A stretch of DNA of 64,000 nucleotides from the NCBI RefSeq assembly GCF_001811425.1, contig NZ_KV804703.1:100603-164602 (forward strand), written 5' to 3'. Of this stretch, positions 53,768 through 63,100 are shown piece by piece. Numbering within the stretch: the stretch's first letter is position 1; the number at the start of each line of letters is the position of its first letter. The stretch comes from Peptoniphilus_A sp001811425. Its GTDB lineage: Bacteria; Bacillota; Clostridia; Tissierellales; Peptoniphilaceae. The position numbers and the translations under genes were made by a program. The notes under the pieces were generated by a model. That model saw only the letters and a program-made list of their open reading frames with translations, was not told the DNA's origin and searched no databases.

Positions 53768-56071
53768 TTGCCAAAAATTTTAAGAAAAAAAGAACTTGCG
53801 CCAAATATTTATTTATTTGACATATATGCACCTAAAATTGCAGCTTCTGCAAAGCCAGGTCAATTTATTATTTTAATAGCAGACAAATATTCTGAGAGAA
53901 TTCCTCTCACAATTTCTGATTACAATGTAGAAAGAGGCAGCGTGCAAATAGTTGTCCAAGCTTCTGGAGAATCCACTAAAAAAATTGCAGCTTTTGAAGA
54001 GGGAGAAAGCTTTAAAGATTTTGTTGGACCTCTTGGTCACGCATCTGATTTTTGTGAAATGGACCTTGAATCTTTAAAGGACAAAAAATACCTATTCGTT
54101 GCTGGCGGCGTTGGAACTGCACCAGTTTATCCTCAAGCAAAATTTTTTAAGGACCATGGACTTCACTGCGACATTATCATTGGAGCAAAGTCCAAAGAAT
54201 TTGTAATCCTGGAAGATGAATTAAAATCTGTCTGCGACAATTTATACATAGCAACAGATGATGGTTCTTACGGTTTTAAGGGCCTAGTTACTGATAAAAT
54301 CGTGGACTTAATTGAAAATGAAAATAAAAAGTACGATCATGTGGTTTCCATTGGACCTATGATTATGATGAAGTTTGTTTGTTTAACTACAAAAAAATAC
54401 AATCTTCCAACTACAGTTTCCCTTAACCCAATAATGGTTGATGGAACTGGCATGTGTGGAGCTTGTCGTGTAAGCATTGGCGGCAAAACTAAATTTGCCT
54501 GCGTTGATGGACCAGAATTTGACGGCCACTTAGTTGACTTTGATTCTGCAATGAAAAGGCAAAGACAATACATTGACAATAAAAAGACTTATGCAATAGC
54601 CGACCACCACTGCACAATGGATCTTGCAGTGTCTGATCACTTGGCAGAAGGTCTTCAAGATCAAGAAAAAGATGACCTTGTAATAAAGAAAGCTGAAGAT
54701 AGATTTAAGCGCGTGCCAATTGCTGAGCAAGCTCCTGATGAGAGAAACAAAAACTTTAAGGAAGTTTGCCTTGGCTACACAGCAGAAGAAGCTGTAGAAG
54801 AAGCAAGCAGATGTCTTAACTGCAAAAAGCCTGGCTGCGTTGGCGGCTGCCCTGTCTCCATTGACATACCTGGCTTTATAAAGGAAATTGCCAGCGGAAA
54901 CTTCAAACAAGCCTACAAGGTTCTTTCCCTTTACACATCTCTACCTGCAGTTTGCGGAAGAGTTTGTCCACAAGAAACACAATGCGAAGAGAGATGCGTC
55001 CTTGCAAATCGTGGCGACTCTGTTTCTATAGGAAAGCTTGAAAGATTTACAGCAGATTATGCAAGACGCCACCAAATAAAAGAAGTTGGCGAAATAAGAA
55101 AAGTAAATAAAAAAGTTGCCGTTGTGGGTGCAGGTCCTGCAGGACTTACTTGTGCAGGTGAACTTGCAAAAATGGGCTACGATGTGACAATTTTTGAAGC
55201 CCTTCAACAATCTGGCGGAGTTTTAATTTACGGCATACCAGAATTTAGACTTCCCGACGAAGTTGTGGAATACGAAGTAGAAAACATTAAAAATCTCGGC
55301 GTAAAAATCGAAAACAACTTTGTTATTGGCAGAACTATGACCATTGACGACATAATAAAAGAAGGCTACCAAGCAGTCTTTATAGGCTCTGGCGCAGGTC
55401 TTCCTAAATTTATGAACATACCTGGAGAAAACTTAAATGGAGTTTACTCTGCCAATGAATTTTTGACAAGAAATAATTTAATGAGGTCCTTTGACGAGGA
55501 ATACGACACACCAGTAAATGTTGGCGCAAAAGTTGCCGTAGTTGGTGGCGGTAATGTGGCTATGGATGCTGCAAGAGTTGCCAAGAGACTTGGCGCCGAT
55601 GTTTCCATTGTCTATAGAAGAACTGAAAAGGAACTGCCAGCAAGAGCTGAAGAAGTTCACCACGCAAAAGAAGAAGGCATCAAGTTTGAAATGCTAACTA
55701 ACCCAGTGGAAATCCTTGGCGACGATGAAGGTTGGGTTAAGTCCCTTAAGTGCATAAGGAATGAACTGGGAGAACCTGATTCATCAGGAAGAAGAAGACC
55801 AGTGCCAATAGCAGGTAGCGAATACGAAGAAGACTTCCAAACAGTTATCATGGCTCTTGGAACAAATCCAAATCCACTAATTTCTTCTACTACAAAGAAT
55901 CTTGAAATAGAAAAATGGGGCGGCATAATCGTAAATGAAGAATCACAAACATCTCGCCAAGAAATCTTTGCCGGCGGCGATGCAGTTACAGGTTCTGCCA
56001 CAGTAATCCTTGCCATGGGCGCAGGTAAAAATGCAGCAAAATCAATTGATGAATTTTTGAGAAATAAATAA
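53768..56071 (+). CDS. NfnA/NfnB-like (ferredoxin-NADP reductase plus GltD-type) fusion flavoprotein
   Basis: Polypeptide of 767 residues. TTG 53768 is preferred because GGAG lies 10 bases upstream; GTG 53759 is too close. Residues 1-280 are a PyrK/NfnA-like FAD, NAD and [2Fe-2S] module (RIPLTISDYN, GVGTAPVYPQAKFF, cysteines in DGTGMCGACRVSI and FACVDGPEF). Residues 310-767 are NfnB/GltD-like: cysteines for two [4Fe-4S] clusters (CLNCKKPGCVGGCP; CGRVCPQETQCEERC), FAD site VAVVGAGPAGLTCAGEL, NADPH site VAVVGGGNVAMDAARVAK. It likely bifurcates electrons between NADH, NADPH and ferredoxin. No glutamate synthase large subunit is nearby. Confidence 0.9.
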   Translation: MPKILRKKELAPNIYLFDIYAPKIAASAKPGQFIILIADKYSERIPLTISDYNVERGSVQIVVQASGESTKKIAAFEEGESFKDFVGPLGHASDFCEMDLESLKDKKYLFVAGGVGTAPVYPQAKFFKDHGLHCDIIIGAKSKEFVILEDELKSVCDNLYIATDDGSYGFKGLVTDKIVDLIENENKKYDHVVSIGPMIMMKFVCLTTKKYNLPTTVSLNPIMVDGTGMCGACRVSIGGKTKFACVDGPEFDGHLVDFDSAMKRQRQYIDNKKTYAIADHHCTMDLAVSDHLAEGLQDQEKDDLVIKKAEDRFKRVPIAEQAPDERNKNFKEVCLGYTAEEAVEEASRCLNCKKPGCVGGCPVSIDIPGFIKEIASGNFKQAYKVLSLYTSLPAVCGRVCPQETQCEERCVLANRGDSVSIGKLERFTADYARRHQIKEVGEIRKVNKKVAVVGAGPAGLTCAGELAKMGYDVTIFEALQQSGGVLIYGIPEFRLPDEVVEYEVENIKNLGVKIENNFVIGRTMTIDDIIKEGYQAVFIGSGAGLPKFMNIPGENLNGVYSANEFLTRNNLMRSFDEEYDTPVNVGAKVAVVGGGNVAMDAARVAKRLGADVSIVYRRTEKELPARAEEVHHAKEEGIKFEMLTNPVEILGDDEGWVKSLKCIRNELGEPDSSGRRRPVPIAGSEYEEDFQTVIMALGTNPNPLISSTTKNLEIEKWGGIIVNEESQTSRQEIFAGGDAVTGSATVILAMGAGKNAAKSIDEFLRNK

Positions 56072-56088
56072 GATAAAAATAAAAATTA

Positions 56089-56120
56089 AGGGAAGAGTTT
56101 CACCTCTTCCCTATTTCTTT
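56089..56120 (+). terminator. Terminator of the Nfn-like gene
   Basis: AGGGAAGAG (56089-56097), 6-base loop, CTCTTCCCT (56104-56112), then a T-rich tail. Confidence 0.88.
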
Positions 56121-56130
56121 TCTCTTAAAT

Positions 56131-56436
56131 TTATTTCTTAAAAATGCAAAGCCATACTGCCCTATCTTGACTCCTTACCCTGTGAATTTGGTGAGGTCTT
56201 ATCTCTAGCGTGTCTCCCTTTTCTAAACTTATAATCCTTCCATCATCGTATTCTATCTCAGCCACGCCGCCAAGTAAAATTACAATCTCAAGCTCATCTT
56301 GGTCGTAAAAACCAGTGACCTGATTGAGTGACATAGTCCTAATAATTTTTAGGCTCTCATCTTCATAAATTCTTTCTTCAATTTCTCTCTCTTCTGAAAA
56401 TTTTATATTTTTAAAAACATTGTATAATTTATTCAT
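56131..56436 (-). CDS. Small cupin-domain protein
   Basis: Protein of 101 residues forming one cupin barrel: motif 1 region DELEIVILLGGVAEIEYDDG and motif 2 GDTLEIRPHQIHRV. The metal-binding His set is incomplete in motif 1, so catalysis is doubtful; binding or regulatory function is possible. Divergent from the flavin-binding protein gene at 56515, sharing a short promoter region. Function unknown. Confidence 0.8.
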   Translation of the reverse strand: MNKLYNVFKNIKFSEEREIEERIYEDESLKIIRTMSLNQVTGFYDQDELEIVILLGGVAEIEYDDGRIISLEKGDTLEIRPHQIHRVRSQDRAVWLCIFKK

Positions 56437-56514
56437 GACTCAATTATAGCACGATTTTAATGTCAATTTATATTTGTAAAAGTATTTGCTATAATTATAA
56501 AAAAGAGGTGCAAA

Positions 56515-56991
56515 ATGTTTAGACAAATGAGAAGAATAAAGCAAGAGCTTCCCCTTGATGAAGCCAAAAAATTACTTATAAAAAATAAAAGAGGGGTCCT
56601 CTCCCTTAATGGAGAGGAGGGCTATCCCTATTCCCTCCCAATAAATTATTTTTATGATGAAGAAGAAAATAAAATTTATTTTCACGGAGCCAAGACTGGC
56701 TACAAGGTGGACTGCATAAAAAATAACAACAAAGCCTCCTTTGTGACCTATGGCGATGAGGAACTTTCTGACAATGGTTGGTCCTATTACCTTAAAAGCG
56801 TGGTGGTCTTTGGCAAAATCGAAATAGTGGAGGACCGAGAACTTTCTGCAAAAAAATTGAGAGAACTTGGTGCAAAATATTATCCATCCCTTTCAGAAGT
56901 TGATGCTGTTATGGAAAGAAGTTTTGATAAGGCACTAGTTTACTATCTTGACACTAAACATATGACTTGCAAAAAAGTTCACGAAAAATAA
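56515..56991 (+). CDS. Pyridoxamine 5'-phosphate oxidase-related flavin-binding protein (NimA-like)
   Basis: Protein of 158 residues with the split-barrel FMN fold: RGVLSLNGEEGYPYSLPINY, IYFHGAKTGYKVDCIKNNNK, and VVVFGKIEIVEDRE. This family includes nitroimidazole-reductase-like proteins (Nim), and the conserved HGAxxGxK segment is present. Specific activity is not predictable. AGAGGTG precedes the ATG; a terminator follows. Confidence 0.85.
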   Translation: MFRQMRRIKQELPLDEAKKLLIKNKRGVLSLNGEEGYPYSLPINYFYDEEENKIYFHGAKTGYKVDCIKNNNKASFVTYGDEELSDNGWSYYLKSVVVFGKIEIVEDRELSAKKLRELGAKYYPSLSEVDAVMERSFDKALVYYLDTKHMTCKKVHEK

Positions 56992-57009
56992 AAAATTTCT
57001 CACTAAAAA

Positions 57010-57036
57010 AGCCAAGGCAAACACCTTGGCTAATTA
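57010..57036. terminator. Bidirectional terminator between convergent genes
   Basis: AGCCAAGG and CCTTGGCT arms (57010-57017, 57024-57031), A tract on the left, T-rich tail on the right, so it serves both the flavin protein and the DsbA-like gene. Confidence 0.85.
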
Positions 57037-57069
57037 TTTTCCTAAAAATTTTACTCACTTAAAAATTTT

Positions 57070-57876
57070 TTAATTTATTTTTAAGATTTTAAATTCATTT
57101 ACTTCTTCAATTTTCACTTTTCCGTCTTTTATTAAGTCCCCTAATTTATTTTCCTCGCCAAATACTATTTTTATTTCATCTTTAAGGACCAAGTCGTAGG
57201 TCTTTATATAGTCCAAAATTTTTTCTTCCTGAGATAAATTTTCCTCTCTCTCCTCTAGGTCCAAGTTTTCCAAGAAAAATTCCTCAATTCTTCCAAAATC
57301 CATAATATTTTGAAGGACGCGATTATTTTCTGTAATCAAAAATCCTGGCAATTTTTTTATCCTGTAGTCAAAGGCTTCCATCCTGTTAGCAAGAAAAATG
57401 TCGTGGCTGTTTTCGTAATTAAAGACAAACTCATCAAAGTCCACCTTAAAACTTTTTAAAATTTCCCTTTCCACTTCTAAGTCATAAATATTTTTCCCAA
57501 AAATTATTGCCTCTTCCAAAATTTTTCTCATGTAGGCAGATGAATTTTCCTCGTCAATTTCCTTAAAGGCTAGAAAATATTTATCTAGTGGATAAGAGGA
57601 CTTGTAGTCTTCTGTAAAAAGTTCTGGCACAGATTTAAAGCCTGGCATCTTTGTTATAGTCGCCGTCGCCCTATACATGTCGTACAAAATTTTATTGCCC
57701 AGGTCTAGGGAATTCTTCTCCCTAAAATTTTTAGGTAGAAATTCTTCATAATTTCCAATTAGTCCACCCATGACAAATTGGTAGTTAAAATTTTTATATT
57801 TTTTTTCAAATTTTCTAAGAAGGGGAAATAGTCCCCACAAGAAGGGATCCAAGACATCAGTAAATATTTTTAACAT
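57070..57876 (-). CDS. DsbA/FrnE-fold protein without CxxC (SpxH/YjbH-like candidate)
   Basis: Protein of 268 residues. The start MLKIFTDVLDPFLWGLFPLL corresponds to the DPxCxxC region of FrnE/DsbA-like proteins but has no cysteine. The helical insert (FLAFKEIDEENSSAYMRKIL) and the cis-Pro loop LPGFLITENN fit the fold. A C-terminal extension (about 215-268) is predicted to be alpha/beta. The lack of redox residues agrees with an adaptor such as YjbH/SpxH, which brings Spx to ClpXP; this assignment is an inference. Monocistronic. Confidence 0.65.
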   Translation of the reverse strand: MLKIFTDVLDPFLWGLFPLLRKFEKKYKNFNYQFVMGGLIGNYEEFLPKNFREKNSLDLGNKILYDMYRATATITKMPGFKSVPELFTEDYKSSYPLDKYFLAFKEIDEENSSAYMRKILEEAIIFGKNIYDLEVEREILKSFKVDFDEFVFNYENSHDIFLANRMEAFDYRIKKLPGFLITENNRVLQNIMDFGRIEEFFLENLDLEEREENLSQEEKILDYIKTYDLVLKDEIKIVFGEENKLGDLIKDGKVKIEEVNEFKILKIN

Positions 57877-57926
57877 AGTAACCTCGTAAGCTCATATTTT
57901 TAAAATTTTTCTCTCTTCTATTCTAT

Positions 57927-57953
57927 CATAAAAAAGAGGGGCTATCCCTCTTT
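57927..57953 (-). terminator. Terminator of the NlpC/P60 gene
   Basis: AAAGAGGG (57933-57940), 5-base loop, CCCTCTTT (57946-57953), with a T tract on the minus strand, starting 2 bases after the stop codon. Confidence 0.88.
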
Positions 57954-57954
57954 C

Positions 57955-59391
57955 TCATATATCTAAAATTCTAAGTGCCTTGTAGCCACTCTTCCTAACG
58001 GGAGCAACACGAACGCCAGTCTGTGGCACAGACTCAACTACCTTTCCGTCGCCAAGGTATATCATTATGTGAGAGCCAGCCTTGTTTAAAAGGTCTCCTC
58101 TTCTCAAATCCTTCATTGGAATTTCTTTGACAGAAGGGCTTCCTTCAATTAGCCAAGAGTAGGCAGGCGCAAGGTCAAAGCCAGCAACATCAGCTGCAGC
58201 ACCAACTAGACCTGAACAATCATATTGATCATAGGAGAATCCCTGAACGCTTAGGGCATAATTTATCATGTGTTCAATTTTTTCATTGTAATTTTGTGGA
58301 GAAGTGGCATACCACCAATTAAATCCAATGTTTTTTCCCTTTTTGGCAAGACCATAAACTTGATTTTTATCTGCAGTGAAATTTACAAGATCAGAATTAT
58401 TTCCATAGTTTATTTCATATCTTTCTTCTATTGGGGCATTAAAAATATAAGATACATTTTCATATTTTTTATCAAGATTTACAAGCTCCATGTATTTAAT
58501 TTCATACATATTATTTGAAGCATTAAGCTTCTTTGCCTTTACAAAGGGCACAAAAATATTTTTCTTAAACCAATTGTTTAAATAGGATTGACTCATGCTT
58601 ACATCATTGCCATCAATGCCAAGGCTTTTGTTTTTTAAAGCACTATAGTTCATGTAAATAAGAGCAGTGTCTTTTGGAAGGTTAATGGAATCTCCACATT
58701 CCTTAAAGCTAGTAATTTTAGAATTTTTTATCTCTGCCACATAGCCTGGCATAAGATTTAGCTTTCTTGGGTTTCCGCTGGCAGGGATGTAACAAAATGA
58801 ATTTTCCGCGCCTAAAATCTCTCCAGAAAGAGCCCTATTTTCTTCAGCTTTTGGAGTGAATTCACTTGTAGTTTTTCCCTTTTCGCCACTAGAAAGTTGT
58901 GGATTAATGATTATACACTTATCTTTGCTATCATAGTCCACCATAAAATCAAGGGCAGCTCCTAAATCGCGAAGCTTAAAATAATTGTTGCCATCAATAT
59001 TGTATCCGGCAATTTTTATTTCCTTGCCGTCAATAAATATTTTTTGCCTTGTTTCATAGGCTTCCTTATCTCCATAAATTTTCTTTACGATTTCTAGAGC
59101 GTCATAGTCAGCATATTTTTTTCCAGTGCTACTAAATACTGCGTCCTTACTTTCATCATATTTAACATCAAACTTCTTCACTGTGTGATTCATATAATTT
59201 GCCAGTGTGCGAAGCTTAAAGTAATTGTAGTCGTTGATGTTGTAAGTGGAGAAGGGTAGGGTCCTCTCTTCATTACCCGGGTCAATGATCTTCATGTAAG
59301 AATCATTGTTGGGAGAAGCTGAAATTGCAAAAGCTCCCTTTGGAAGTAAAAGTCCTATAAATAAAGTAAGTAACAATAAAAATTTTTTCAT
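57955..59391 (-). CDS. Secreted stalk-domain NlpC/P60 peptidase
   Basis: Exported wall hydrolase of 478 residues. Signal peptide MKKFLLLLTLFIGLLLPKGA. Two copper-amine-oxidase-N-like stalk repeats (STYNINDYNYFKLRTLANYM; AGYNIDGNNYFKLRDLGAAL). A middle domain of about 200 residues that I do not recognise. The C-terminal NlpC/P60 domain has catalytic Cys in YDQYDCSGLVGAAADVAGF and His in KAGSHIMIYLGDG. It probably cleaves D-Glu-diamino-acid bonds in peptidoglycan. AGGAG precedes the ATG. Confidence 0.88.
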   Translation of the reverse strand: MKKFLLLLTLFIGLLLPKGAFAISASPNNDSYMKIIDPGNEERTLPFSTYNINDYNYFKLRTLANYMNHTVKKFDVKYDESKDAVFSSTGKKYADYDALEIVKKIYGDKEAYETRQKIFIDGKEIKIAGYNIDGNNYFKLRDLGAALDFMVDYDSKDKCIIINPQLSSGEKGKTTSEFTPKAEENRALSGEILGAENSFCYIPASGNPRKLNLMPGYVAEIKNSKITSFKECGDSINLPKDTALIYMNYSALKNKSLGIDGNDVSMSQSYLNNWFKKNIFVPFVKAKKLNASNNMYEIKYMELVNLDKKYENVSYIFNAPIEERYEINYGNNSDLVNFTADKNQVYGLAKKGKNIGFNWWYATSPQNYNEKIEHMINYALSVQGFSYDQYDCSGLVGAAADVAGFDLAPAYSWLIEGSPSVKEIPMKDLRRGDLLNKAGSHIMIYLGDGKVVESVPQTGVRVAPVRKSGYKALRILDI

Positions 59392-59574
59392 AATACTCTC
59401 CTTTTAATTATTCTCTTACCTATATTCTATCATTTAAAGCTCTAAAGTTCATTTGAAAAGCAAAATAAATCTTTTATGGGGTTTATGAAAAAAATTTTTT
59501 CCAATTACTACTAAAGGATGAAAAAAATTTAATTTCTTGCAAAATATTTATCTTTTTGTAAAATTTAAGAGAAA

Positions 59575-59590
59575 GCACAATATATTGTTT
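59575..59590 (+). promoter_or_regulatory. NrdR box 1
   Basis: GCACAATATATTGTTT, close to the palindromic NrdR consensus ACACWATATATWGTGT. Confidence 0.75.
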
Positions 59591-59606
59591 TTTTGATGGA
59601 AATTAA

Positions 59607-59622
59607 ACACTACATGTAGTAT
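59607..59622 (+). promoter_or_regulatory. NrdR box 2 overlapping the nrdD promoter -10
   Basis: ACACTACATGTAGTAT, 32 bases (three turns) downstream of box 1, as usual for NrdR tandem boxes. It overlaps TATAAT at 59620-59625, so NrdR-dATP binding would block RNA polymerase. Confidence 0.75.
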
Positions 59623-59681
59623 AATTATATCTATCTAAAAAAGTATTAAAAATAAAATTTATTTAGAAAGGATGGGTAAAA

Positions 59682-61805
59682 ATGCCACAAGTTATTAAAA
59701 GAAATGGCAAAAAAGTTGATTTCGATAGAGAAAAAATCGTAATCGCCATAGAAAAAGCCATGCACTCAAGTTCTGGTGTATATGTAGAAAACCAGGCACT
59801 AGAAATTGCCAAGGAAATTGAAGCCCTTGCAAATAATAAGGAACTTCCTCTTTCAATTTACGACATAGAGAGTGAAGTTTATTACCGTTTGATTCAAAAT
59901 GACAATCCTGCCACTGCCAGAGCCTACGAATCTTACAAGTCAGTTCAACAATATAAGCGTGAACAAAATACTACTGATGAGGGCATACTAGGTCTTTTAA
60001 ACGAAACTAATGAAGACTTAATGGACGAAAACTCAAATAAAAATGCCATCATCGCCTCTACTCAAAGAGATTTAATAGCAGGCGAAGTGTCCAAGGACAT
60101 TGCCAAGAGAAAAATGATTCCTGCAGATTTAGTTGAGGCACATGAATCAGGTGCTATTCACATTCACGACATGGATTATTTTATCCAACCTATTTTTAAC
60201 TGCTGTCTAGTCAACATGAAGGACATGCTTGACAATGGAACTGTTGTCAACGGAAAGATGATCGAAACTCCAAAATCCTTCCAAGTTGCCTGCAATGTTA
60301 TGACACAAATTATTGCACAAATTGCATCAAACCAATACGGCGGACAAAGTATTAACATCTCTTGTCTCGGCAAATACTTAAGAAGATCCTACGAAAAGAA
60401 TTTAAACCTTGCCCTAGATACTTTGGGCGACATAGAACTTGCTGAAAAAATGGCAGACAAAATGACTAGAAAGGATCTTGAAAGCGGAATTCAAACTATT
60501 CAATATCAAATAAACACTCTCATGACTTCCAATGGTCAAGCACCTTTCGTTACACTTTTCATGTGGCTTGAAGACAATGACCAATATGTTGACGAAGTTG
60601 CCATGATTATCGAAGAAATTTTGAAACAAAGAATTCAAGGTATAAAAAACGATGCAGGAGTCTATGTTACTCCAGCCTTCCCTAAATTAATTTATGTTCT
60701 TGATGAAAATAACATCAACAAGGATTCCAAGTATTATTATTTGACTTCCCTTGCCATTAGATGTACTGCAAAGAGAATGTACCCCGACTACATCTCTGCA
60801 AAGAAAATGCGTGCCAACTACGAAGGCAATGTATTCTCTCCAATGGGCTGTCGTGCCTTCCTTCCTCCATACAAGGACGAAAAGGGCAACTACAAGTTTG
60901 AAGGAAGATTTAACATGGGCGCTTGCTCCATTAACCTACCTCAAATTGGAATCTTAGCTGGTGGAGATGAAGAAAAATTCTTTGAAATCTTAGAAAAGAG
61001 ATTAGACTTAGTGAAGAGAGTTGGGCTTCTTCGCTACGAACACTTAAAGAAAGTATCTAGCGATTCATCTCCAATTCACTGGCAACATGGTGCCATTGCA
61101 AGACTTGGCAAGCACAAATCCATTGCTCCACTACTACTCAATGGTTACTCCACAGTTTCCCTTGGCTACATTGGGATCTATGAAGCAACAATCTTAACTA
61201 AGGGCGTAAGTCACACTGACAAGAAGGGCTATGCCTTTGCCATGAGAATCATGGATGCCCTAAACGATGCAGTAAAAAGATGGACTGCGGAATATGGAAT
61301 TAAGTTCACACTTTATGCAACACCTGCAGAGTCACTTACACAAAGATTTGCCAACATTGACAAGGAAAGATTTGGCATTATCGAAAATGTAACTGACAAG
61401 GGTTACTACATCAACTCCTTCCATGTTGATGTTCGTGAAGAAATTTCTGCCTTCGAAAAATTTGCCTTTGAAGCAAAATTCCAAGACAAGTCAACTGGTG
61501 GCTGCATATCCTATGTAGAAATACCAAACATGGGTCACAACCTAGAGGCACTTGAAACAATTGTAAGATTTATTTACGACAACATTCAATACGCAGAGTT
61601 CAACACAAAATCAGACTACTGCTCTGAATGTGGCTTTGATGGAGAAATAAAACTTAACGATGAAGGTCAGTGGGAATGTCCACAATGTCACAACACTGAT
61701 AGGTCAACTCTTAGCGTTGTAAGGCGTACTTGTGGCTACCTTGGTGAAAATTTCTGGAACGAAGGTCGTACAAAGGAAATCAACGCAAGGGTGCTACACA
61801 TCTAA
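59682..61805 (+). CDS. nrdD: Anaerobic ribonucleoside-triphosphate reductase (class III)
   Basis: Makes dNTPs under anaerobic conditions; 707 residues. The N-terminal ATP-cone (PQVIKRNGKKVDFDREKIVI) gives allosteric control. The core has SGAIHIHDMDYF and NCCLVNMKDML. The C-terminal zinc site is CSECGFDGE ... CPQCHNTDRS, and the glycyl radical site is RRTCGYLGENFWNEGR. nrdG overlaps the stop by one base. Two NrdR boxes precede it. Confidence 0.97.
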   Translation: MPQVIKRNGKKVDFDREKIVIAIEKAMHSSSGVYVENQALEIAKEIEALANNKELPLSIYDIESEVYYRLIQNDNPATARAYESYKSVQQYKREQNTTDEGILGLLNETNEDLMDENSNKNAIIASTQRDLIAGEVSKDIAKRKMIPADLVEAHESGAIHIHDMDYFIQPIFNCCLVNMKDMLDNGTVVNGKMIETPKSFQVACNVMTQIIAQIASNQYGGQSINISCLGKYLRRSYEKNLNLALDTLGDIELAEKMADKMTRKDLESGIQTIQYQINTLMTSNGQAPFVTLFMWLEDNDQYVDEVAMIIEEILKQRIQGIKNDAGVYVTPAFPKLIYVLDENNINKDSKYYYLTSLAIRCTAKRMYPDYISAKKMRANYEGNVFSPMGCRAFLPPYKDEKGNYKFEGRFNMGACSINLPQIGILAGGDEEKFFEILEKRLDLVKRVGLLRYEHLKKVSSDSSPIHWQHGAIARLGKHKSIAPLLLNGYSTVSLGYIGIYEATILTKGVSHTDKKGYAFAMRIMDALNDAVKRWTAEYGIKFTLYATPAESLTQRFANIDKERFGIIENVTDKGYYINSFHVDVREEISAFEKFAFEAKFQDKSTGGCISYVEIPNMGHNLEALETIVRFIYDNIQYAEFNTKSDYCSECGFDGEIKLNDEGQWECPQCHNTDRSTLSVVRRTCGYLGENFWNEGRTKEINARVLHI

Positions 61806-62302
61806 TGAATTATGCGCAAATAAGAAAGTATGATGTGGCAAATGGACCTGGCATAAGAACCACAATTTTCGTCACAGGTTGCACTCACAATTGTCACAAC
61901 TGTTTTAACAAGGAGTACCAAGACTTTGACTTTGGCGAAGCTTGGACAGACAAGGAAACAAGAGAAGTCATTGACTATTTAAAACTAGATGAAGTAAAGG
62001 GGCTTACGCTACTTGGCGGTGAGCCCTTTCAAAATGAAGTGGACCTCTTAAAAGTTATTCGTGACATAAAAAAAGAAGTCCAAAAGGAAATTTGGATCTT
62101 CTCTGGCTATACTTATGAAGAAATCTTAAAGGACGAAGATAAAAAAAATCTCTTAAAAGAGTGTGACGTCCTTGTAGACGGAAGATTTGTAGAAGCCCTA
62201 AAGGATTTAAAACTAAGATTCCGCGGCTCATCAAACCAAAGGATAATCGACATAAAAAAATCCTTGGCTGCAAAAGAAGTAATTTTATTCGACTTAAAAT
62301 AA
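61805..62302 (+). CDS. nrdG: Anaerobic RNR-activating radical SAM protein
   Basis: Generates the glycyl radical on NrdD; 165 residues. The cluster-binding CxxxCxxC is in VTGCTHNCHNCFNKEY; LTLLGGEPF and WIFSGYTYEE are the SAM-binding parts. Overlaps nrdD by one base; a strong terminator follows. Confidence 0.96.
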   Translation: MNYAQIRKYDVANGPGIRTTIFVTGCTHNCHNCFNKEYQDFDFGEAWTDKETREVIDYLKLDEVKGLTLLGGEPFQNEVDLLKVIRDIKKEVQKEIWIFSGYTYEEILKDEDKKNLLKECDVLVDGRFVEALKDLKLRFRGSSNQRIIDIKKSLAAKEVILFDLK

Positions 62303-62336
62303 TAACAAACTTAAATTTCTATAAAAAAGAAAAATT

Positions 62337-62378
62337 CCTCAGCTTTGATGGTTAAACATCACTGCTGAGGTCTTTTTT
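62337..62378 (+). terminator. Terminator of nrdDG
   Basis: CCTCAGC (62337-62343) and GCTGAGG (62364-62370), inner GATG/CATC stem, then a T tract. Confidence 0.9.
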
Positions 62379-62382
62379 TGTC

Positions 62383-63012
62383 CTAGTCTTCAGGTGGTAT
62401 TGGCGTGTCTAAAGTTTCGTTATTGAAAAAGTCTGTCCCGTCATTGGCATTATCTTGAAAGGCTCCAAAAGTAGAAACATAGTCTACGCCATCAATAGTA
62501 TAATAAATTTCAATTCTTAGGTATTCCATAAAATATTTTTCAAACTGAGTATTATATCTTTTAGTCTCATAAAAATACCTGCCATCATCAAGCCTATCTA
62601 GCTCGTCCTCTATGACTGTCTCCCTTGTTTTGTCATTATAATAAGAGTCGGCAAAGATTTTTATTTTTGGAGTTTCTGGCTCATAAACATTTCCATTTTT
62701 AGAAAATTCGACATAAAATTTATTATTCTTATTTAAATCTATTGAAGGTATATCTCCTTCTATAGCTCCGGCAATTGTATCCCTTAACCTCATAACTTTT
62801 TGTTCAGGCAAACTTTCAAATTTTTCTCTCTCAAAGGTCCTAATAATTGGTGTCCTTTCATCATTAGACACCTTTATATTTACCTTGACCCCATGAACAG
62901 AATTATTCCTTTTTAGTTCTGGCTTCGGAGAACGATAAATATGTAGACCTACAAAAAAAATCACCAGCAGAATAAAAATAATAGAAAAAATCTTAATAAG
63001 TTTTTTTACCAT
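62383..63012 (-). CDS. Membrane-anchored protein of unknown function, paralogue 1
   Basis: Protein of 209 residues: N-terminal membrane helix (KIFSIIFILLVIFFVGLHIY), then an external domain beginning RNNSVHGVKVNIKVSNDERT and containing YFMEYLRIEIYYTIDGVDYV. About two thirds identical to the next gene (63101-63754), including the intergenic hairpins, so the pair arose by tandem duplication. The acidic C-terminus (TPIPPED) is shared. I recognise no family. Acts at the cell surface by prediction. Confidence 0.8.
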   Translation of the reverse strand: MVKKLIKIFSIIFILLVIFFVGLHIYRSPKPELKRNNSVHGVKVNIKVSNDERTPIIRTFEREKFESLPEQKVMRLRDTIAGAIEGDIPSIDLNKNNKFYVEFSKNGNVYEPETPKIKIFADSYYNDKTRETVIEDELDRLDDGRYFYETKRYNTQFEKYFMEYLRIEIYYTIDGVDYVSTFGAFQDNANDGTDFFNNETLDTPIPPED

Positions 63013-63065
63013 AATATCACCTAATTAATTATTACCCCTTTAAGAATTGATAATAAAAATTTGCA

Positions 63066-63091
63066 ATAAAAAATCTTCCAATAAGGAAGAT
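63066..63091 (-). terminator. Terminator between the tandem paralogues
   Basis: ATCTTCC (63073-63079), loop AATAA, GGAAGAT (63085-63091), T tract on the minus strand; follows paralogue 2. Confidence 0.8.
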
Positions 63092-63100
63092 CTTTTTGTC

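Noticed and set aside
59682..61805. Intein or frameshift in nrdD
   Set aside because: The protein is continuous, normal length and all motifs are in order.
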